Positions 7,906-18,141 are shown, numbered from the stretch's first letter. The stretch: 64,000 nucleotides of DNA from Hyphomicrobium sp. ghe19 (GCF_902712875.1 NZ_LR743509.1:3424001-3488000); one strand, 5' to 3'. Numbers and translations are program-made. Notes: a model not told the origin generated them from the sequence alone.

Positions 7906-8550
7906 ATGCCGAGAGAAATGGGTTCACGTCCGACCGTACTGCTGACCGGGTTCGGCCCTTTTCCGGGCGTTCCGACTAATGCTTCGGGCGAACTCGTCCG
8001 GAAGCTCGCGCGGACTGCGCGCAGGGCTCTTCCAGAATTTCGCTTCGCCGTCGCAATCCTTCCGACCGAGTGGAATAGAGCGCCACGGCTCATCGCCAAC
8101 CTGCATGAGCGCCACCGGCCTCTCCTTGCCTTGCACTTCGGAGTCGCCGGTACGGCCAAGACTATTCGGCTCGAGACAGAAGCGGCGAACATTTGCAGAG
8201 TGGCTCCGGACGCCGCAGGCACGCTCCCCGCCTCAGCGCAATTGACGGAGGATGGTCCTGCGGTACGCCGATCGTCGATCGCGGCTCCGGCAATAACTGC
8301 GGCGCTAAACGCCAAGGGCTATCCCTCCTCCATTTCGAACGACGCCGGCGGCTATCTCTGTAATGCCGTCCTCTATCACTCACTGGCGGCGGCGGAAGCG
8401 CGAGGAGATCTGCTCGTCGGATTCGTGCATATCCCTCAGGATCTTTCCGAGCCGCCGCTCGACATGACGGCCGTGTCGGCGGCCGCGCTCGAGATCATCA
8501 AAATCGCGCTGGATATGGCCTCGGCCGAGAGTTCGTTAACCCTGGTTTAA
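7906..8550 (+). CDS. pcp: Pyroglutamyl-peptidase I (peptidase C15)
   Basis: Cytoplasmic cysteine peptidase that removes N-terminal pyroglutamate from peptides. 214 residues, as usual for the family. TVLLTGFGPFPGVPTNASGEL is the typical N-terminus. The Cys of GGYLCNAVLYHSL and the His of GFVHIP fit the catalytic Cys and His, and the Glu in TIRLETEAANICR fits the catalytic acid, although the family's usual PERVAIN-like segment is diverged. It starts 56 bases after the DUF983 gene, on the same strand. Confidence 0.85.
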   Translation: MPREMGSRPTVLLTGFGPFPGVPTNASGELVRKLARTARRALPEFRFAVAILPTEWNRAPRLIANLHERHRPLLALHFGVAGTAKTIRLETEAANICRVAPDAAGTLPASAQLTEDGPAVRRSSIAAPAITAALNAKGYPSSISNDAGGYLCNAVLYHSLAAAEARGDLLVGFVHIPQDLSEPPLDMTAVSAAALEIIKIALDMASAESSLTLV

Positions 8551-8632
8551 CGACTCTCACGGCTCGCTCATTTCGTTACTTTACCAGCTGCGCTGCAGGG
8601 AAACTAGGCAAAGCCGGAACGGGGAGCCGCCT

Positions 8633-10000
8633 ATGACCTTCGATCGTCGTTCCGTCTTGGGAGCCGGCCTTGGATTGGGTGCGGCGGCGACAGCCGTTCA
8701 CGCCGCAGACAAGCGCCGAGTTACGTCTCCCGGCACGCCACCTGCTAACACGAGCGATGTTGCGCCTCGCCTCGTACCCAATGACTTTCAGGATCAGACA
8801 GCCGCTCTGCAGGCTGTCATCGACGCTGCGGCCAACACGGATACGCCGGTTATCCTGCCGTCCGGCACCTTCATCGTCAGCGATCTCAAACTTCGCATGG
8901 GAACGCGGCTCATCGGCAGCGCGCGGGCGACGATCCTCGCCTACGGCGGCGGCGACGCCTTCGTGACGGCGGACAACGCAGACGGTCTCGCTATCAAGGG
9001 CATCGTCTTCGACTGCGCGTATAAAACGTTCGACAGAACGCGCGCGGATGGCGCGGTCACGATCTCGCGTTCGAAGGAACTCCGGCTGAGCGAACTCGAA
9101 ATCCGCAACAGTGCCGGCAACGGGCTTTCGCTCTTCGCGTGCAGCGGACATATCAACGACGTCACGATAACGGGCGCCCTCGACGCTGGGTTGAAGAGCC
9201 TCGACGCTCTTGGGCTCGACATCAAAGGCAACACGATCTCGGACTGCGGGAATAACGGCATTCTCGTCTGGCGGTCCGCTCCGGGCGAAGACGGCTCCAT
9301 CGTCTCCGGCAATCGCATCTCGAAAATTCGCAGCGCTTCCGGCGGCACGGGCGAATACGGGAACGGCATCAACGTATTTCGCGCCGGCAGCGTGCTTGTC
9401 AGCGGCAACCGCATTTCGGATTGCGCGTACACGGCCGTCCGAGGCAATTCCGCCTCGAATATCCAGATCATCGCCAACAGTTGCGAGCGGCTCGGCGAGG
9501 TCGCGCTCTACGCCGAATTCGGGTTCCAGGGCGCCATCATTGCCAACAACGTCGTCGATACCGCCGCGACGGGCATTTCGGTGACGAACTTCAACGAGGG
9601 CGGCCGCCTTGCGGTCATTCAAGGCAATCTCATTCGGAACCTCTTCCGGCGCGAACAGGAACCGCAAGACAAGCGCGGCGAGGGCATCGGTGTCGAGGCC
9701 GATGCTGTGGTCTCGGGCAATACCATCGAGAATGCTCCGACCGTCGGCATTCAGATCGGCTGGGGCTCGTTCATGCGCGACGTCGCGGCGACCGGAAACG
9801 TCATTCGACATGCGCGCGTCGGCATATCGGTCACCGGCGCGGGCGACGCCGGGAAATGCCTCATCGCGAACAATCTGATTTCCAACGCCCAGGACGGCGC
9901 CATCCGCGAAATGGAATTCGGCAAGATGACGGGGCCGGATCTCATCGATCGGCAGGGCGCCAGCAATCGCGTGCAGCTCGCGGGCAACATCGCCGTGTAA
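8633..10000 (+). CDS. Tat-exported right-handed beta-helix repeat protein (TIGR03808-like)
   Basis: 455 residues of unknown function. The N-terminus has a twin-arginine signal (DRRSVLGAGLGLGAAATAVHA), so export in folded form is expected. The body is a series of beta-helix turns rich in Asn, Gly and Ile (ISGNRIS-like motifs such as NTISDCGNNGILVW, GNRISDCAYTAVRGNS, NTIENAPTVGIQIGW), the fold of pectate-lyase-like and carbohydrate-active proteins. The combination of RR leader and repeats fits the rhizobial family TIGR03808. No catalytic site is evident. It stands alone: the next gene, recQ, is 352 bases downstream. Confidence 0.8.
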   Translation: MTFDRRSVLGAGLGLGAAATAVHAADKRRVTSPGTPPANTSDVAPRLVPNDFQDQTAALQAVIDAAANTDTPVILPSGTFIVSDLKLRMGTRLIGSARATILAYGGGDAFVTADNADGLAIKGIVFDCAYKTFDRTRADGAVTISRSKELRLSELEIRNSAGNGLSLFACSGHINDVTITGALDAGLKSLDALGLDIKGNTISDCGNNGILVWRSAPGEDGSIVSGNRISKIRSASGGTGEYGNGINVFRAGSVLVSGNRISDCAYTAVRGNSASNIQIIANSCERLGEVALYAEFGFQGAIIANNVVDTAATGISVTNFNEGGRLAVIQGNLIRNLFRREQEPQDKRGEGIGVEADAVVSGNTIENAPTVGIQIGWGSFMRDVAATGNVIRHARVGISVTGAGDAGKCLIANNLISNAQDGAIREMEFGKMTGPDLIDRQGASNRVQLAGNIAV

Positions 10001-10071
10001 TGGCGACAGGCGGCGGAAAAGCGCGCAGCGGAGTTCCGAACGATTTTTGACTGGATTTCTACTTAGGGCTG

Positions 10072-10118
10072 GCCCGGCCAAGGGGAAGACGGGGGGATGT
10101 CTTGGGGCTTGGCCGGGC
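10072..10118 (+). ncRNA. Nested hairpin with overlapping G-quadruplex pattern
   Basis: GCCCGGCCAAG (10072-10082) pairs perfectly with CTTGGCCGGGC (10108-10118). Inside, AAGAC pairs with GTCTT around GGGGGGAT. The same strand contains GGGG, GGGGGG, GGGG and GGG runs with loops of 5, 7 and 7 bases, a canonical quadruplex pattern. No T-run follows, so this is not a standard intrinsic terminator. It could end the beta-helix transcript, be a small structured RNA, or be a DNA structure. Confidence 0.4.
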
Positions 10119-10189
10119 TCAGCAGGTTCTGGTGTTGCACGGGGGGAAGTGTCATCACCAGCTTGAGGACACACTAGACCAACAAAGAT

Positions 10190-10204
10190 GAACTCATTCT
10201 GAAC
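10190..10204. promoter_or_regulatory. Putative LexA (SOS) box upstream of recQ
   Basis: GAACTCATTCTGAAC is an exact GAAC-N7-GAAC, the reverse complement of the GTTC-N7-GTTC box recognised by LexA in Alphaproteobacteria. It lies about 150 bases before the recQ start, in an intergenic region whose only downstream gene is this helicase. Confidence 0.55.
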
Positions 10205-10231
10205 GTGGGATTAAAAAGTCGCAACGTTCAG
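10199..10231 (+). repeat. Inverted repeat overlapping the SOS box
   Basis: CTGAACGT (10199-10206) and ACGTTCAG (10224-10231) form a perfect 8-bp inverted repeat with a 17-base spacer containing TTAAAAAG. It shares its left arm with the second half-site of the putative LexA box. Confidence 0.45.
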
Positions 10232-10352
10232 TTGTTTGAAACCTCCCAATTGAATCAACGGGTTTTTCGTGTTGCAGCGGCGGAAGCTGCAAAAGCCACG
10301 GTCGAATCAGGCTAGCGTCCCGGCATCGACGTTCTGAGCACAGGTTTTCCCG

Positions 10353-12539
10353 ATGCCGGCCACTGCCGAGCCGCTTTCCCTGCCCTTTTCGCCAGTTGCA
10401 GATAACGACATGGCGACGGCGCGCGCGACGCTCGAAGAGGTGTTCGGATACAAGGGCTTTCGGTCGCTTCAGAGCGACATTATCGCCACGCTGCTTTCCG
10501 GCCGCGACTGCCTGGCGCTGATGCCGACCGGCGGCGGTAAATCGCTCTGCTATCAGATCCCGGCTCTCATTCGCCGCGGCACCGGCATCGTCGTCTCGCC
10601 GCTTATCGCGTTGATGCAGGATCAGGTCGATGCGCTGCTCGACCTCGGCGTCAAAGCGGCCTTTCTCAACTCGACGCAGGATCGGGCGACGCAGGACAAA
10701 ATCGAGCGTCAGTTCGCAGCCGGCGCGCTCGATCTTCTGTACGTCGCGCCGGAACGCCTCGTGCAGGAGCGCACGCTCAATCTCTTCGAGCGCAGCGATA
10801 TTGCAATTTTCGCGATCGACGAGGCGCACTGCGTCTCGCAATGGGGACATGATTTCCGGCCGGAGTATCGCCAGCTCAAGGTCCTCGCGAAACGGTTCCC
10901 GAACGTGCCGCGCGTCGCGCTGACGGCCACGGCGGATGAACGCACGCGCCAGGATATCATTTCGGAGCTGTCGCTTGAAAATGCGGCTTGCTTCATTGCG
11001 AGCTTCGACCGGCCGAACATCCGCTACACCATCGCGGAACTCGGCAGCTTGAGCGCGAAAGAGAAGCTCTGGCAGTTCATCGAAACCGAACATCCAACGG
11101 ACGCGGGGATCGTCTATTGTCTTTCGCGCAAGTCGGTCGAGGAAACAGCTGCTTGGCTATCTTCGAAGGGGCGTAAAGCGCTCGCCTATCACGCAGGCCT
11201 CGACGCTCATATCCGCGCGGCGGCACAGACGAAATTTCTGTCCGATGACGGACTTATTATCGTCGCGACGATTGCCTTCGGCATGGGCATCGACAAGCCG
11301 GATGTGCGCTTCGTCGCGCATCTCAATCTGCCGAAGTCGATCGAGTCCTACTATCAGGAGACGGGCCGCGCGGGGCGCGATGGCGAACCCGCCAACGCCT
11401 GGATGGCTTACGGCTTTCAGGACATCGTGCAGCTCCGGCAATGGATTTCGCAATCTGACGGCGCGGAGGCGTTCAAGAAAGTTCAGCGTCAAAAGCTCGA
11501 TGCGTTGATCGGGCTTGCCGAGATGCCCGGTTGCCGGCGGCAGGCTCTGCTCGCGTATTTCGGCGAAACGCGGCCCGAGCCTTGCGGCAACTGCGATAAC
11601 TGCCTCAACCCGCCACATACGGAAGACGGCTCGGTCCTCGCGCAGAAGGCGCTCTCGGCCGTCTATCGCACGGGCCAGCGCTTCGGCGTGACGTATCTCG
11701 CTGACGTCTTGGGCGGCAGCGCCGACGAACGGATCATCCGCAACGGTCATGACAGGCTCACCGTCTACGGCATCGGCAAAGACGTTCCGCAGGCGACGTG
11801 GAAGGGGCTTTTCCGCCAGCTCACCGCGCAAGGGTATCTCAGCATCGATGACGAGGGCATGGGCTCTCTCGTTTTGACGGAGCGGGCGCGGCCGCTGCTC
11901 CGCGGCGAAGAGCGCTTCCTTTTGCGCGTGACGCGGCAGGTTTCGAAGGGCTCGAAGCGCACGGCGTCCTCGGCGGCATCGCGGGTGGCGCGCGAGAACC
12001 AGCCGCTGTTCGACGCGCTTCGGGCGCTCCGGCAGAAGCTCGCGGCCTCGGCGAAGCTTCCTCCCTACGTTGTCGCTCAGGACAAAACGCTGATCGAGCT
12101 TGCTGAAAAGCAGCCGACGACGGAAAGCGCGCTGCACGACATTCTCGGCCTCGGCGCCAGCAAGATCGCGCGCTACGGCGTGGCATTCCTCGACGTCATC
12201 GGGCAATTCAAGAAGCATCCGGCGCTCAACAACCGGCTGTCTGCGACCGTGAATGCCACGCTCGCAGCGCACTTACGTGGTCTCGATGCCGAGGCGATCG
12301 CCGCGGAGAGAAGCCTCGAAATATCGACCGTCTATGGGCACCTCGCCGAGGCGATCGAAGCCGGACTGATCACGGCTGAGGACGCGTTGAAGCTCGATGC
12401 TGCGGATTACGACGAAATTGAAGAGGCGTTCGAGCGATGCCAGACCCGCGAGACGGGAAAGCTCGGCCCAGCATTCTCGGCGCTTGGCGGACGCTACGAT
12501 TACGGCATCCTGAAGTGTCATCTCGCCGATAGCGTATAG
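10353..12539 (+). CDS. recQ: ATP-dependent DNA helicase RecQ
   Basis: 3'-5' helicase of recombination and replication-fork repair. 728 residues. Helicase core about 20-350 with Walker [26 protein letters not shown], and motif [12 protein letters not shown]. An RQC zinc site follows ([12 protein letters not shown], then CGNCDNC), next a winged helix, and an HRDC domain about 550-625 ([15 protein letters not shown] ... [17 protein letters not shown]). The last 80 residues form a helical segment with a helix-turn-helix look ([20 protein letters not shown]). Longer than E. coli RecQ (about 610) because of that tail. Convergent with hisG, which ends directly next to its stop. A putative SOS box lies upstream. 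Confidence 0.96.
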   Translation: MPATAEPLSLPFSPVADNDMATARATLEEVFGYKGFRSLQSDIIATLLSGRDCLALMPTGGGKSLCYQIPALIRRGTGIVVSPLIALMQDQVDALLDLGVKAAFLNSTQDRATQDKIERQFAAGALDLLYVAPERLVQERTLNLFERSDIAIFAIDEAHCVSQWGHDFRPEYRQLKVLAKRFPNVPRVALTATADERTRQDIISELSLENAACFIASFDRPNIRYTIAELGSLSAKEKLWQFIETEHPTDAGIVYCLSRKSVEETAAWLSSKGRKALAYHAGLDAHIRAAAQTKFLSDDGLIIVATIAFGMGIDKPDVRFVAHLNLPKSIESYYQETGRAGRDGEPANAWMAYGFQDIVQLRQWISQSDGAEAFKKVQRQKLDALIGLAEMPGCRRQALLAYFGETRPEPCGNCDNCLNPPHTEDGSVLAQKALSAVYRTGQRFGVTYLADVLGGSADERIIRNGHDRLTVYGIGKDVPQATWKGLFRQLTAQGYLSIDDEGMGSLVLTERARPLLRGEERFLLRVTRQVSKGSKRTASSAASRVARENQPLFDALRALRQKLAASAKLPPYVVAQDKTLIELAEKQPTTESALHDILGLGASKIARYGVAFLDVIGQFKKHPALNNRLSATVNATLAAHLRGLDAEAIAAERSLEISTVYGHLAEAIEAGLITAEDALKLDAADYDEIEEAFERCQTRETGKLGPAFSALGGRYDYGILKCHLADSV

Positions 12540-13265
12540 CTAAACGCGCGACGTTGCTTTCGCCGGAACGGATGCCGATAGTTTCGCCGCGAGCTCGGCG
12601 CAGATCTTCTCGAATTCCGGCGTCCAAGCGGCGGCGTTCGAGGCGCACAGGTTCGCCTGCGATTTCAGAATGACACCGTCGTCGAGGATTTTGAGGCCGT
12701 TGGCGCGCAGCGTTTCGCCTGTCGTCGTGATGTCGACGATCAGCTCGGCCATGCCCGCCGCCGGTGCGCCTTCGGTCGCGCCCGCGCTCTCGATGATGCG
12801 ATAGTCGCCGAAGCCTTTGGATCCGAAAAACCGCCTTGTCAGGTTCACGTACTTCGTGGCAACGCGCGGCCACCGTCCATGCAAGCGGCGGAACGGCAGC
12901 GCAATGGCCTCGAGGTCGTGCACCGTCGCAACGTCAACCCAACACGCCGGCACCGCCACGATCACGTCGGCGAAGCCGAAACCGAGTGCCTGCAAGAACC
13001 GTATGCGGGTCGCTGCGTCAGAAATGTTCTCGCGGATCAGATCTTCGCCGGTGATGCCGAGGTGCACGCTTCCGGCCTTCAGGGCTGCTGCGATCTCGCC
13101 CGACGAAACGTAGGCGACGTCGATCTCCGGAAGGCCGTCGATCTCGCCGCGATAGCCCCGCACGTGACCGACTTTGCGCACGACCAATCCGGCGCGCGCA
13201 AACATATCGGTCGTCTGCTCCATCAAGCGGCCCTTCGAGGGTATCGCGAGTGTGAGCTTGCTCAT
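12540..13265 (-). CDS. hisG: ATP phosphoribosyltransferase catalytic subunit HisG (short form)
   Basis: First step of histidine biosynthesis: joins ATP and PRPP to phosphoribosyl-ATP. 241 residues, so the short form lacking the C-terminal ACT-like regulatory domain and dependent on His[12 protein letters not shown] at the start, [25 protein letters not shown] and the PRPP-binding loop around [18 protein letters not shown] support the call. Overlaps the end of hisZ by four bases in an hisS-hisZ-hisG run, the usual arrangement in this order. Confidence 0.95.
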   Translation of the reverse strand: MSKLTLAIPSKGRLMEQTTDMFARAGLVVRKVGHVRGYRGEIDGLPEIDVAYVSSGEIAAALKAGSVHLGITGEDLIRENISDAATRIRFLQALGFGFADVIVAVPACWVDVATVHDLEAIALPFRRLHGRWPRVATKYVNLTRRFFGSKGFGDYRIIESAGATEGAPAAGMAELIVDITTTGETLRANGLKILDDGVILKSQANLCASNAAAWTPEFEKICAELAAKLSASVPAKATSRV

Positions 13266-14440
13266 TGCGCCCCCTTGACGGTCGCTGCGAGCAGACGCTC
13301 GGAATGGATGGCTGCGCCGACGGCCGGAACTTCGCCTTGCGCTCCAGCGGCGCGCATCAGCCCGTCGTACCGGCCACCGTTGGCGATCGGGCTCTTCGCG
13401 TCAAGGCACGATGAATTCACTTCGAAAACCAACCCCGAGTAATAGGCGAGCGTCCTGCCGAATTCGGCCGAGAATGTCACGCGCTCGAGATCGATGCCCG
13501 CGTTGGCGAGGAGGGCCAGACGCCGGTCGTACGTTTCCAAAGCGGCGCCCGCACCATTGGCCGCCCCTTCGAGGAGAGCTGCAATCTTTTCGCCGGCCGT
13601 CGTCGCCGGACCCGTGACGCCGACATAGCGTTCGATCAGCTCGATGGCGCTCGCGTCGAGAGGCTTTTCCTTGCGATCCTCGGCGATGACCATGAGGTGT
13701 TCCGTGATGTCAGCCAGCGAGCGCGTGCCGAGCAGCTCGATCGCATTTTCTTCCAGGTAGACGGCGACTGCGGCTTCGCTCTTTTCCCATTCGTCGCGCC
13801 GCATGGCGGAAAGCAGTTCTTCCGGAACGCCAGGAGACGCGACGCGCGCAGACGACGCGAAGTCTTTCAGGGCTTTGCGAAACGAGAGCGGCTTCAGGAA
13901 CGCATCGTCGAGCCGCTTTTTCCAATTCGGGGAGACGTCGGCCGCGTCGAGAACACTCGAGAACAATCCGAGGTCGCCGAGCTTCAGCGTCCAGTCCCTG
14001 AGGCCGACTTTTTCGATTGCCTTGAGGACGATGGCGACCGTTTCCGCTTCGGCTGCTTCGCGCGACTTGTCGCCGAAACGCTCGATGCCGGCCTGGCGAA
14101 ATTCGCGCGGATGCGAAGCCGTCGCGCCTTGCGGCTGAAAGCGGAATGCGGGGCCGTTATAGCAATAGCGCGCCGGCGTCACCGGATCGGCGTGGCGTTC
14201 CAAGTGGAGGCGGCACGTCGGCACCGTGATGTCCGGCCGGAGGCATAGCTCGGCGCCGTCCTGGTCGGTGAAGACATACGTCCGCGCGCGCAGGCCTTCG
14301 CCGATGACGTCGAGGAACACGTCAGCCGGCTGAATGATGGAGGGCGCAACGGCCTCGTAGCCGGCTTTGGTGAAAACCGACATCAACGTCTGCGCTTGCG
14401 CTGCCAGCGCCTCGAGGTTCCGCGTCGTCTCGACGGTCAT
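13262..14440 (-). CDS. hisZ: ATP phosphoribosyltransferase regulatory subunit HisZ
   Basis: A histidyl-tRNA synthetase-like protein without tRNA charging role that forms a complex with short HisG and makes it histidine-sensitive. 392 residues of the class-II synthetase fold: [23 protein letters not shown] (motif-2-like region follows with [15 protein letters not shown]), [28 protein letters not shown] and a late [11 protein letters not shown]. Lies three bases after hisS and overlaps hisG by four. Confidence 0.94.
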   Translation of the reverse strand: MTVETTRNLEALAAQAQTLMSVFTKAGYEAVAPSIIQPADVFLDVIGEGLRARTYVFTDQDGAELCLRPDITVPTCRLHLERHADPVTPARYCYNGPAFRFQPQGATASHPREFRQAGIERFGDKSREAAEAETVAIVLKAIEKVGLRDWTLKLGDLGLFSSVLDAADVSPNWKKRLDDAFLKPLSFRKALKDFASSARVASPGVPEELLSAMRRDEWEKSEAAVAVYLEENAIELLGTRSLADITEHLMVIAEDRKEKPLDASAIELIERYVGVTGPATTAGEKIAALLEGAANGAGAALETYDRRLALLANAGIDLERVTFSAEFGRTLAYYSGLVFEVNSSCLDAKSPIANGGRYDGLMRAAGAQGEVPAVGAAIHSERLLAATVKGAQ

Positions 14441-14443
14441 GAT

Positions 14444-16015
14444 CTAGGCCTCATGCCGCTTGATGAGCTTGTGGACTTCCTGGATGAGGTTTGCCTCGGA
14501 GACGGAGAACTGCGCCGGACGCGCCTCCTTCCACTCTTTGTTGTCCTTGATCGCGGCGGCGGCTTTCGCGCCTTCGATCAGGTCCTTGATCGTCACCTCG
14601 CCTTTGGCGCGCTCGTCGGAGCCTTGGATGATGACACACGGGCTGTTGCGCTTGTCGGCGTATTTCATCTGCGCCTTCATGCCGGACGAGCCGAGGTACA
14701 TTTCGGCGCGGATGCCGGCATTGCGGAGCGCTTGCGTCATTTTCTGGTAGGTCGCGATCTCGCCCTTGTCCATGACGAGGACGACGACGGGGCCGAGAGC
14801 TTTGGCTTTTTTGTCGCCGATCAGTGACAGCGCCGCCTGCAGGCGCGAGACGCCGATGGAGAAGCCCGTTGCGGGCACTTTTTCGCCGGTGAAGCGCGCG
14901 ACTAGATCGTCATAGCGGCCACCACCACCGACCGAGCCGAAGCGCACGGGCTTGCCGTCATCGTCTTTGACCTCGAACGTCAGCTCGGCTTCGAATACGG
15001 GGCCGGTGTAGTACTCGAGGCCGCGGACGACAGAGGGATCAAATTTGATACGGTCTGATCCATAGTCGGCCCCAGTGCATAAATCGATTAATTGACGAAG
15101 TTCTGCCAGACCTTCTGACGCAATTTTGCTATCGCGACACGCCGGTTCAAGCATATCAAACTTGGAAGGGAGCTTGCCTGCCGGCCACGGAGTCGTTGAT
15201 CCATCCTCGTGCTGCATGCGGATCAAAGAGTTCGGCCGCGTCACCGACGACAGCAAGTCGTCGAGTGAGAGTAGGTTCAAAATTGGCTGCATCTGCACGT
15301 CGCTGAGTTCAGCGCCCTTAGTAAAGTCGCCGCTTTCGTCCTTTCGGCCTTTGCCAAGAAGCTGCACCACCCCCTCCAAGCCGAACTTGTCGAACTTGTC
15401 CATGGCGCGGAGCACCGTAAGGCGTTTGCCGCTCTGCGATTGATCAGATAAGTCGACCCCAGCCAGTTCCAGCACCCCATCGAGCACTTTTCGATTATTG
15501 ACCTTGATCACGTAGTCGCCGCGTTTCACGCCCAGCGCTTCGAGCGTGTCGGCGGCGAGCATGCACATCTCGGCATCCGCCGCCACGCCTTCCGCTCCGA
15601 CCGTATCGGCGTCGAACTGCATGAATTGGCGGAAGCGGCCCGGACCCGGCTTCTCGTTGCGATAGACATTCCCGAACGCATAGCGGCGGAACGGTTTCGG
15701 CAAGCCTTGAAAATTCTGCGCGACGTAGCGGGCGAGCGGCGCTGTCAGATCGTAGCGCAGGCTCATCCACTGCTCGTCCTCGTCCTGGAACGAGAAGACG
15801 CCGGCGTTGGGGCGGTCCTGGTCGGGGAGGAATTTACCGAGCGCGTCGGTGTACTCGATCGCGGGCGTCTCAAGCGCTTCGAAGCCATAGCGCTCGTAGA
15901 CCTCGCGGATCTTCCCGATCATGTCGTTGAGGCCCCGGAGCTCCGCCGCCTCGATATCGCGGAAGCCTTTGGCGAGGCGCGCTTCAGGGCGCGTGCTTGT
16001 ATTCACTTTGGACAT
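14444..16015 (-). CDS. hisS: Histidyl-tRNA synthetase
   Basis: Charges tRNA-His in the cytoplasm. 523 residues, longer than the 424 of E. coli HisRS, in keeping with alphaproteobacterial enzymes. Class-II motif 2 region [23 protein letters not shown] and the histidine-A region [15 protein letters not shown] are present; [11 protein letters not shown] is motif-3-proximal. The anticodon-binding domain fills the last 100 residues. The central insertion (about 15040-15480) is visibly poorer in G+C than the rest. Alphaproteobacterial tRNA-His lacks the extra G-1, and their HisRS differs accordingly; this is family knowledge, not shown here. First gene of hisS-hisZ-hisG. Confidence 0.95.
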   Translation of the reverse strand: MSKVNTSTRPEARLAKGFRDIEAAELRGLNDMIGKIREVYERYGFEALETPAIEYTDALGKFLPDQDRPNAGVFSFQDEDEQWMSLRYDLTAPLARYVAQNFQGLPKPFRRYAFGNVYRNEKPGPGRFRQFMQFDADTVGAEGVAADAEMCMLAADTLEALGVKRGDYVIKVNNRKVLDGVLELAGVDLSDQSQSGKRLTVLRAMDKFDKFGLEGVVQLLGKGRKDESGDFTKGAELSDVQMQPILNLLSLDDLLSSVTRPNSLIRMQHEDGSTTPWPAGKLPSKFDMLEPACRDSKIASEGLAELRQLIDLCTGADYGSDRIKFDPSVVRGLEYYTGPVFEAELTFEVKDDDGKPVRFGSVGGGGRYDDLVARFTGEKVPATGFSIGVSRLQAALSLIGDKKAKALGPVVVLVMDKGEIATYQKMTQALRNAGIRAEMYLGSSGMKAQMKYADKRNSPCVIIQGSDERAKGEVTIKDLIEGAKAAAAIKDNKEWKEARPAQFSVSEANLIQEVHKLIKRHEA

Positions 16016-16162
16016 GAGGATGTTGGGGACCAGACCGCAAATAAAAAAGTTGCCGTGACACCTTACAGGCGTCCGGCGCGCGAGCCCGCCTTATATCGGA
16101 TGGACCGGCATCAGGAAAGTCGCCCTAAAATCCCTAAAATCAACGTAGCTCAGCCACTTGGT

Positions 16163-17332
16163 CTATACGGGCTGCGGCCCGCGAGCCCGTTTGCCCCGGA
16201 AGTGTCCTTTGAGGGCGTGCAACAGGGCCCTCGGGAGGGCAATCCCGTCCATCGGAACGACCAGATCGTAGAGCGGCACGGGCTTCGCGCCGAAGCCGCG
16301 CGCGAGGGGATGCTCACCGATGCCCATGTCGAACCGGCGCACGCCCCGGGCGGCGAAATATTTCATGGCTTCGATCACGACGAGCCGGCCCGGCGAGAGG
16401 TGGCTCCACTCTTCGCCGCCCGTTGAAATGGCGAGGCGCGTGAAGGCGCCGTCGTGGACGATGCCGAAAAGCGTGGCGACAATCTCGCCGTTTGCTTCGA
16501 GCGCAAAGAGGGTGCTCAAGCCTGCATCGGAGCCGTCGATCGCTAACCGTTCGTAAAAGGAGCCGTAAGCCGGTTCGTCGAGGATGTTTTTGCCGTGGAG
16601 TGCCGCGAACCGGCGCGCCCGCTGTTCTTCGAGCGCCAGGTAGACATGGGCGATTTCCTCCGCTGTCGTCGCCCGATAAAAGCGCGGCGTTGGTTCTTTC
16701 TGCCAGAGGCGATGGCAGCGTTCGACTTCCTTCCGGTATTTCTTGCCGATGCCGCGCGGGAACGCATCCGGAGCGTCCGTCAGGAATAGCTCGGTTCCGG
16801 ATCTCAACGCGGGCGAAACGCCTAAACGCGTGATGAGCGGATTCGGGCGGCCGCCGATTTCGGCTGGCATGCGTTCGAAGCGGATAAGATCGATATCGTG
16901 CATGGCGCTCCGCACCGAACGCCAGACGCAGCGGATGGCTCTTCGATCCGTGAGGCGTACCGGTCCCAAAATCGGGCCGCCGTAATCGGATACGCCGAGG
17001 TCGGCGAAGCTCGCGATGCGGAGCATTCCTTCTTTCGCGACAACGAGGGGCAGAAGGAGCGCGACGTCGCCGCTGGCCTGTTCGGTCACGACCACGAGAC
17101 GCGGCATTGCTTTGCGCGCGGGCGCCAGTTCCTCGTAGAGGACCGTCAACCAATCGAGCGTTTGAAAACCGTTGGAGACGAGGCCGGGTTCAACGGCTTC
17201 GAATGCCGCGAGCGCTTCGTCGGCGCCTTCGAAGATTTCGGTAATGAAACGGCCACCACGCGAGTTGAGCACTCGCGACCAACCGCCCCCGGCGCGCAAT
17301 ATCGCGCCGCCCCCTGTTTCCACCGTCGCCAT
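16163..17332 (-). CDS. GNAT/FemAB-like acyltransferase (CelD/BcsL type)
   Basis: 389 residues from the ATG at 17332; a TTG two codons earlier is possible. The C-terminal half has the acetyltransferase_6 pattern: an RKEVERCHRLWQKE segment, LEEQRARRFAALHGKN, then LEANGEIVATLFGIVHDGAFTRL, HLSPGRLVVIEAMKYFAARG and RRFDMGIGEHP, as in CelD/BcsL-like proteins linked with polysaccharide modification. The substrate is unknown. It follows cobS by 41 bases on the same strand and may be the last gene of the glc-cob cluster, though its function has no evident tie to B12. Confidence 0.75.
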   Translation of the reverse strand: MATVETGGGAILRAGGGWSRVLNSRGGRFITEIFEGADEALAAFEAVEPGLVSNGFQTLDWLTVLYEELAPARKAMPRLVVVTEQASGDVALLLPLVVAKEGMLRIASFADLGVSDYGGPILGPVRLTDRRAIRCVWRSVRSAMHDIDLIRFERMPAEIGGRPNPLITRLGVSPALRSGTELFLTDAPDAFPRGIGKKYRKEVERCHRLWQKEPTPRFYRATTAEEIAHVYLALEEQRARRFAALHGKNILDEPAYGSFYERLAIDGSDAGLSTLFALEANGEIVATLFGIVHDGAFTRLAISTGGEEWSHLSPGRLVVIEAMKYFAARGVRRFDMGIGEHPLARGFGAKPVPLYDLVVPMDGIALPRALLHALKGHFRGKRARGPQPV

Positions 17333-17373
17333 ACGCAATACACTCTGCGGCGAGCTTCTTGTTTTCGGGAATA

Positions 17374-18141
17374 TTATCCTGGACCGGCGATTATGGCCAC
17401 GGCGATTATAAAGAACGCCGTTTCATAAATCTGTTCGACCGCGCCCAGGACGTCGCCCGTGTAGCCCCCGATTTTCTGATGGGCAATCAACGCGACGATG
17501 GCTGCCGCTACGCCGGCGAACAGGGTCGACGCCAAGAAGGCGACGGGGCTCATAAAAAGAAAACCGAAGACCAAGGCGGTTATGACCGTCACCGCGATCT
17601 CGTTTCCGGTCATTTCCGACGTCGTTCGGCTGACCTTTGCCGCTTCGCCGCCTGCATAGGACAGATTTGCCAGCGCCAGTACCGCGGCCGCGCGCGCGCC
17701 CGCGAACCCGGCGATGACGACCTTCGCGGCAGAGAGCGGATCGACCTCAGCGAGCGCCGTCGCCTTGAGCGCCAGAGTGACGACCAGGGCGAGAAGGCCG
17801 TATGTGCCGATGCGGCTATCTTTCATGATTTCAAGGCAGCGTTCGCGGGTGTATCCGCCGCCGAATGCGTCGGCGGTGTCGGCCAACCCATCCTCGTGCA
17901 GCCCGCCGGTCAGCAGAATAGCGAACGCTAAGCCCAATATGACCGGTAGCGGCTCGGGGAAGACGAACGACGTCAGCAAAATGACACCGCCCGTGAAGAT
18001 CCCGACGAGACCGCCGACGAGCGGCAAATATTTCGCGGCGCGCACAAGCCAATCGCCCGGCAAGGGATCGATGTGCTTCAGTGGAATGCGCGTCAGGAAT
18101 TGCAACGCAACGAAGAAGCGCATCCATTCAAGCGAGATCAT
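17374..18141 (-). CDS. cobS: Adenosylcobinamide-GDP ribazoletransferase (cobalamin synthase) CobS/CobV
   Basis: Membrane enzyme joining adenosylcobinamide-GDP and alpha-ribazole in the last part of B12 synthesis. 255 residues with several hydrophobic helices. FFVALQFLTRIPL at the start, ILLTGGLHEDGLADTADAFGGG with its acidic residues, and RCLEIMKDSRIGTYG are the signature regions. Overlaps cobT by four bases, so the two are co-expressed. The name cobS follows E. coli usage; Pseudomonas calls it cobV. Confidence 0.95.
   Translation of the reverse strand: MISLEWMRFFVALQFLTRIPLKHIDPLPGDWLVRAAKYLPLVGGLVGIFTGGVILLTSFVFPEPLPVILGLAFAILLTGGLHEDGLADTADAFGGGYTRERCLEIMKDSRIGTYGLLALVVTLALKATALAEVDPLSAAKVVIAGFAGARAAAVLALANLSYAGGEAAKVSRTTSEMTGNEIAVTVITALVFGFLFMSPVAFLASTLFAGVAAAIVALIAHQKIGGYTGDVLGAVEQIYETAFFIIAVAIIAGPG

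Larger units (their letters stand above)
10001..10352. promoter_or_regulatory. Long intergenic region upstream of recQ
   Basis: 352 bases with no supportable gene. It holds three separate structures: a nested hairpin with G-runs (10072-10118), a GAAC-N7-GAAC site (10190-10204) and an 8-bp inverted repeat (10199-10231). The recQ promoter should lie in the right half, but I could not place its boxes. Confidence 0.5.

Noticed and set aside
8576..10174. Long minus-strand open frame (532 codons) opposite the beta-helix gene
   Set aside because: Arg/Asp/Ala-rich translation without motifs, antisense to a gene with a clear Tat signal and repeats. High G+C at third positions produces such mirror frames.
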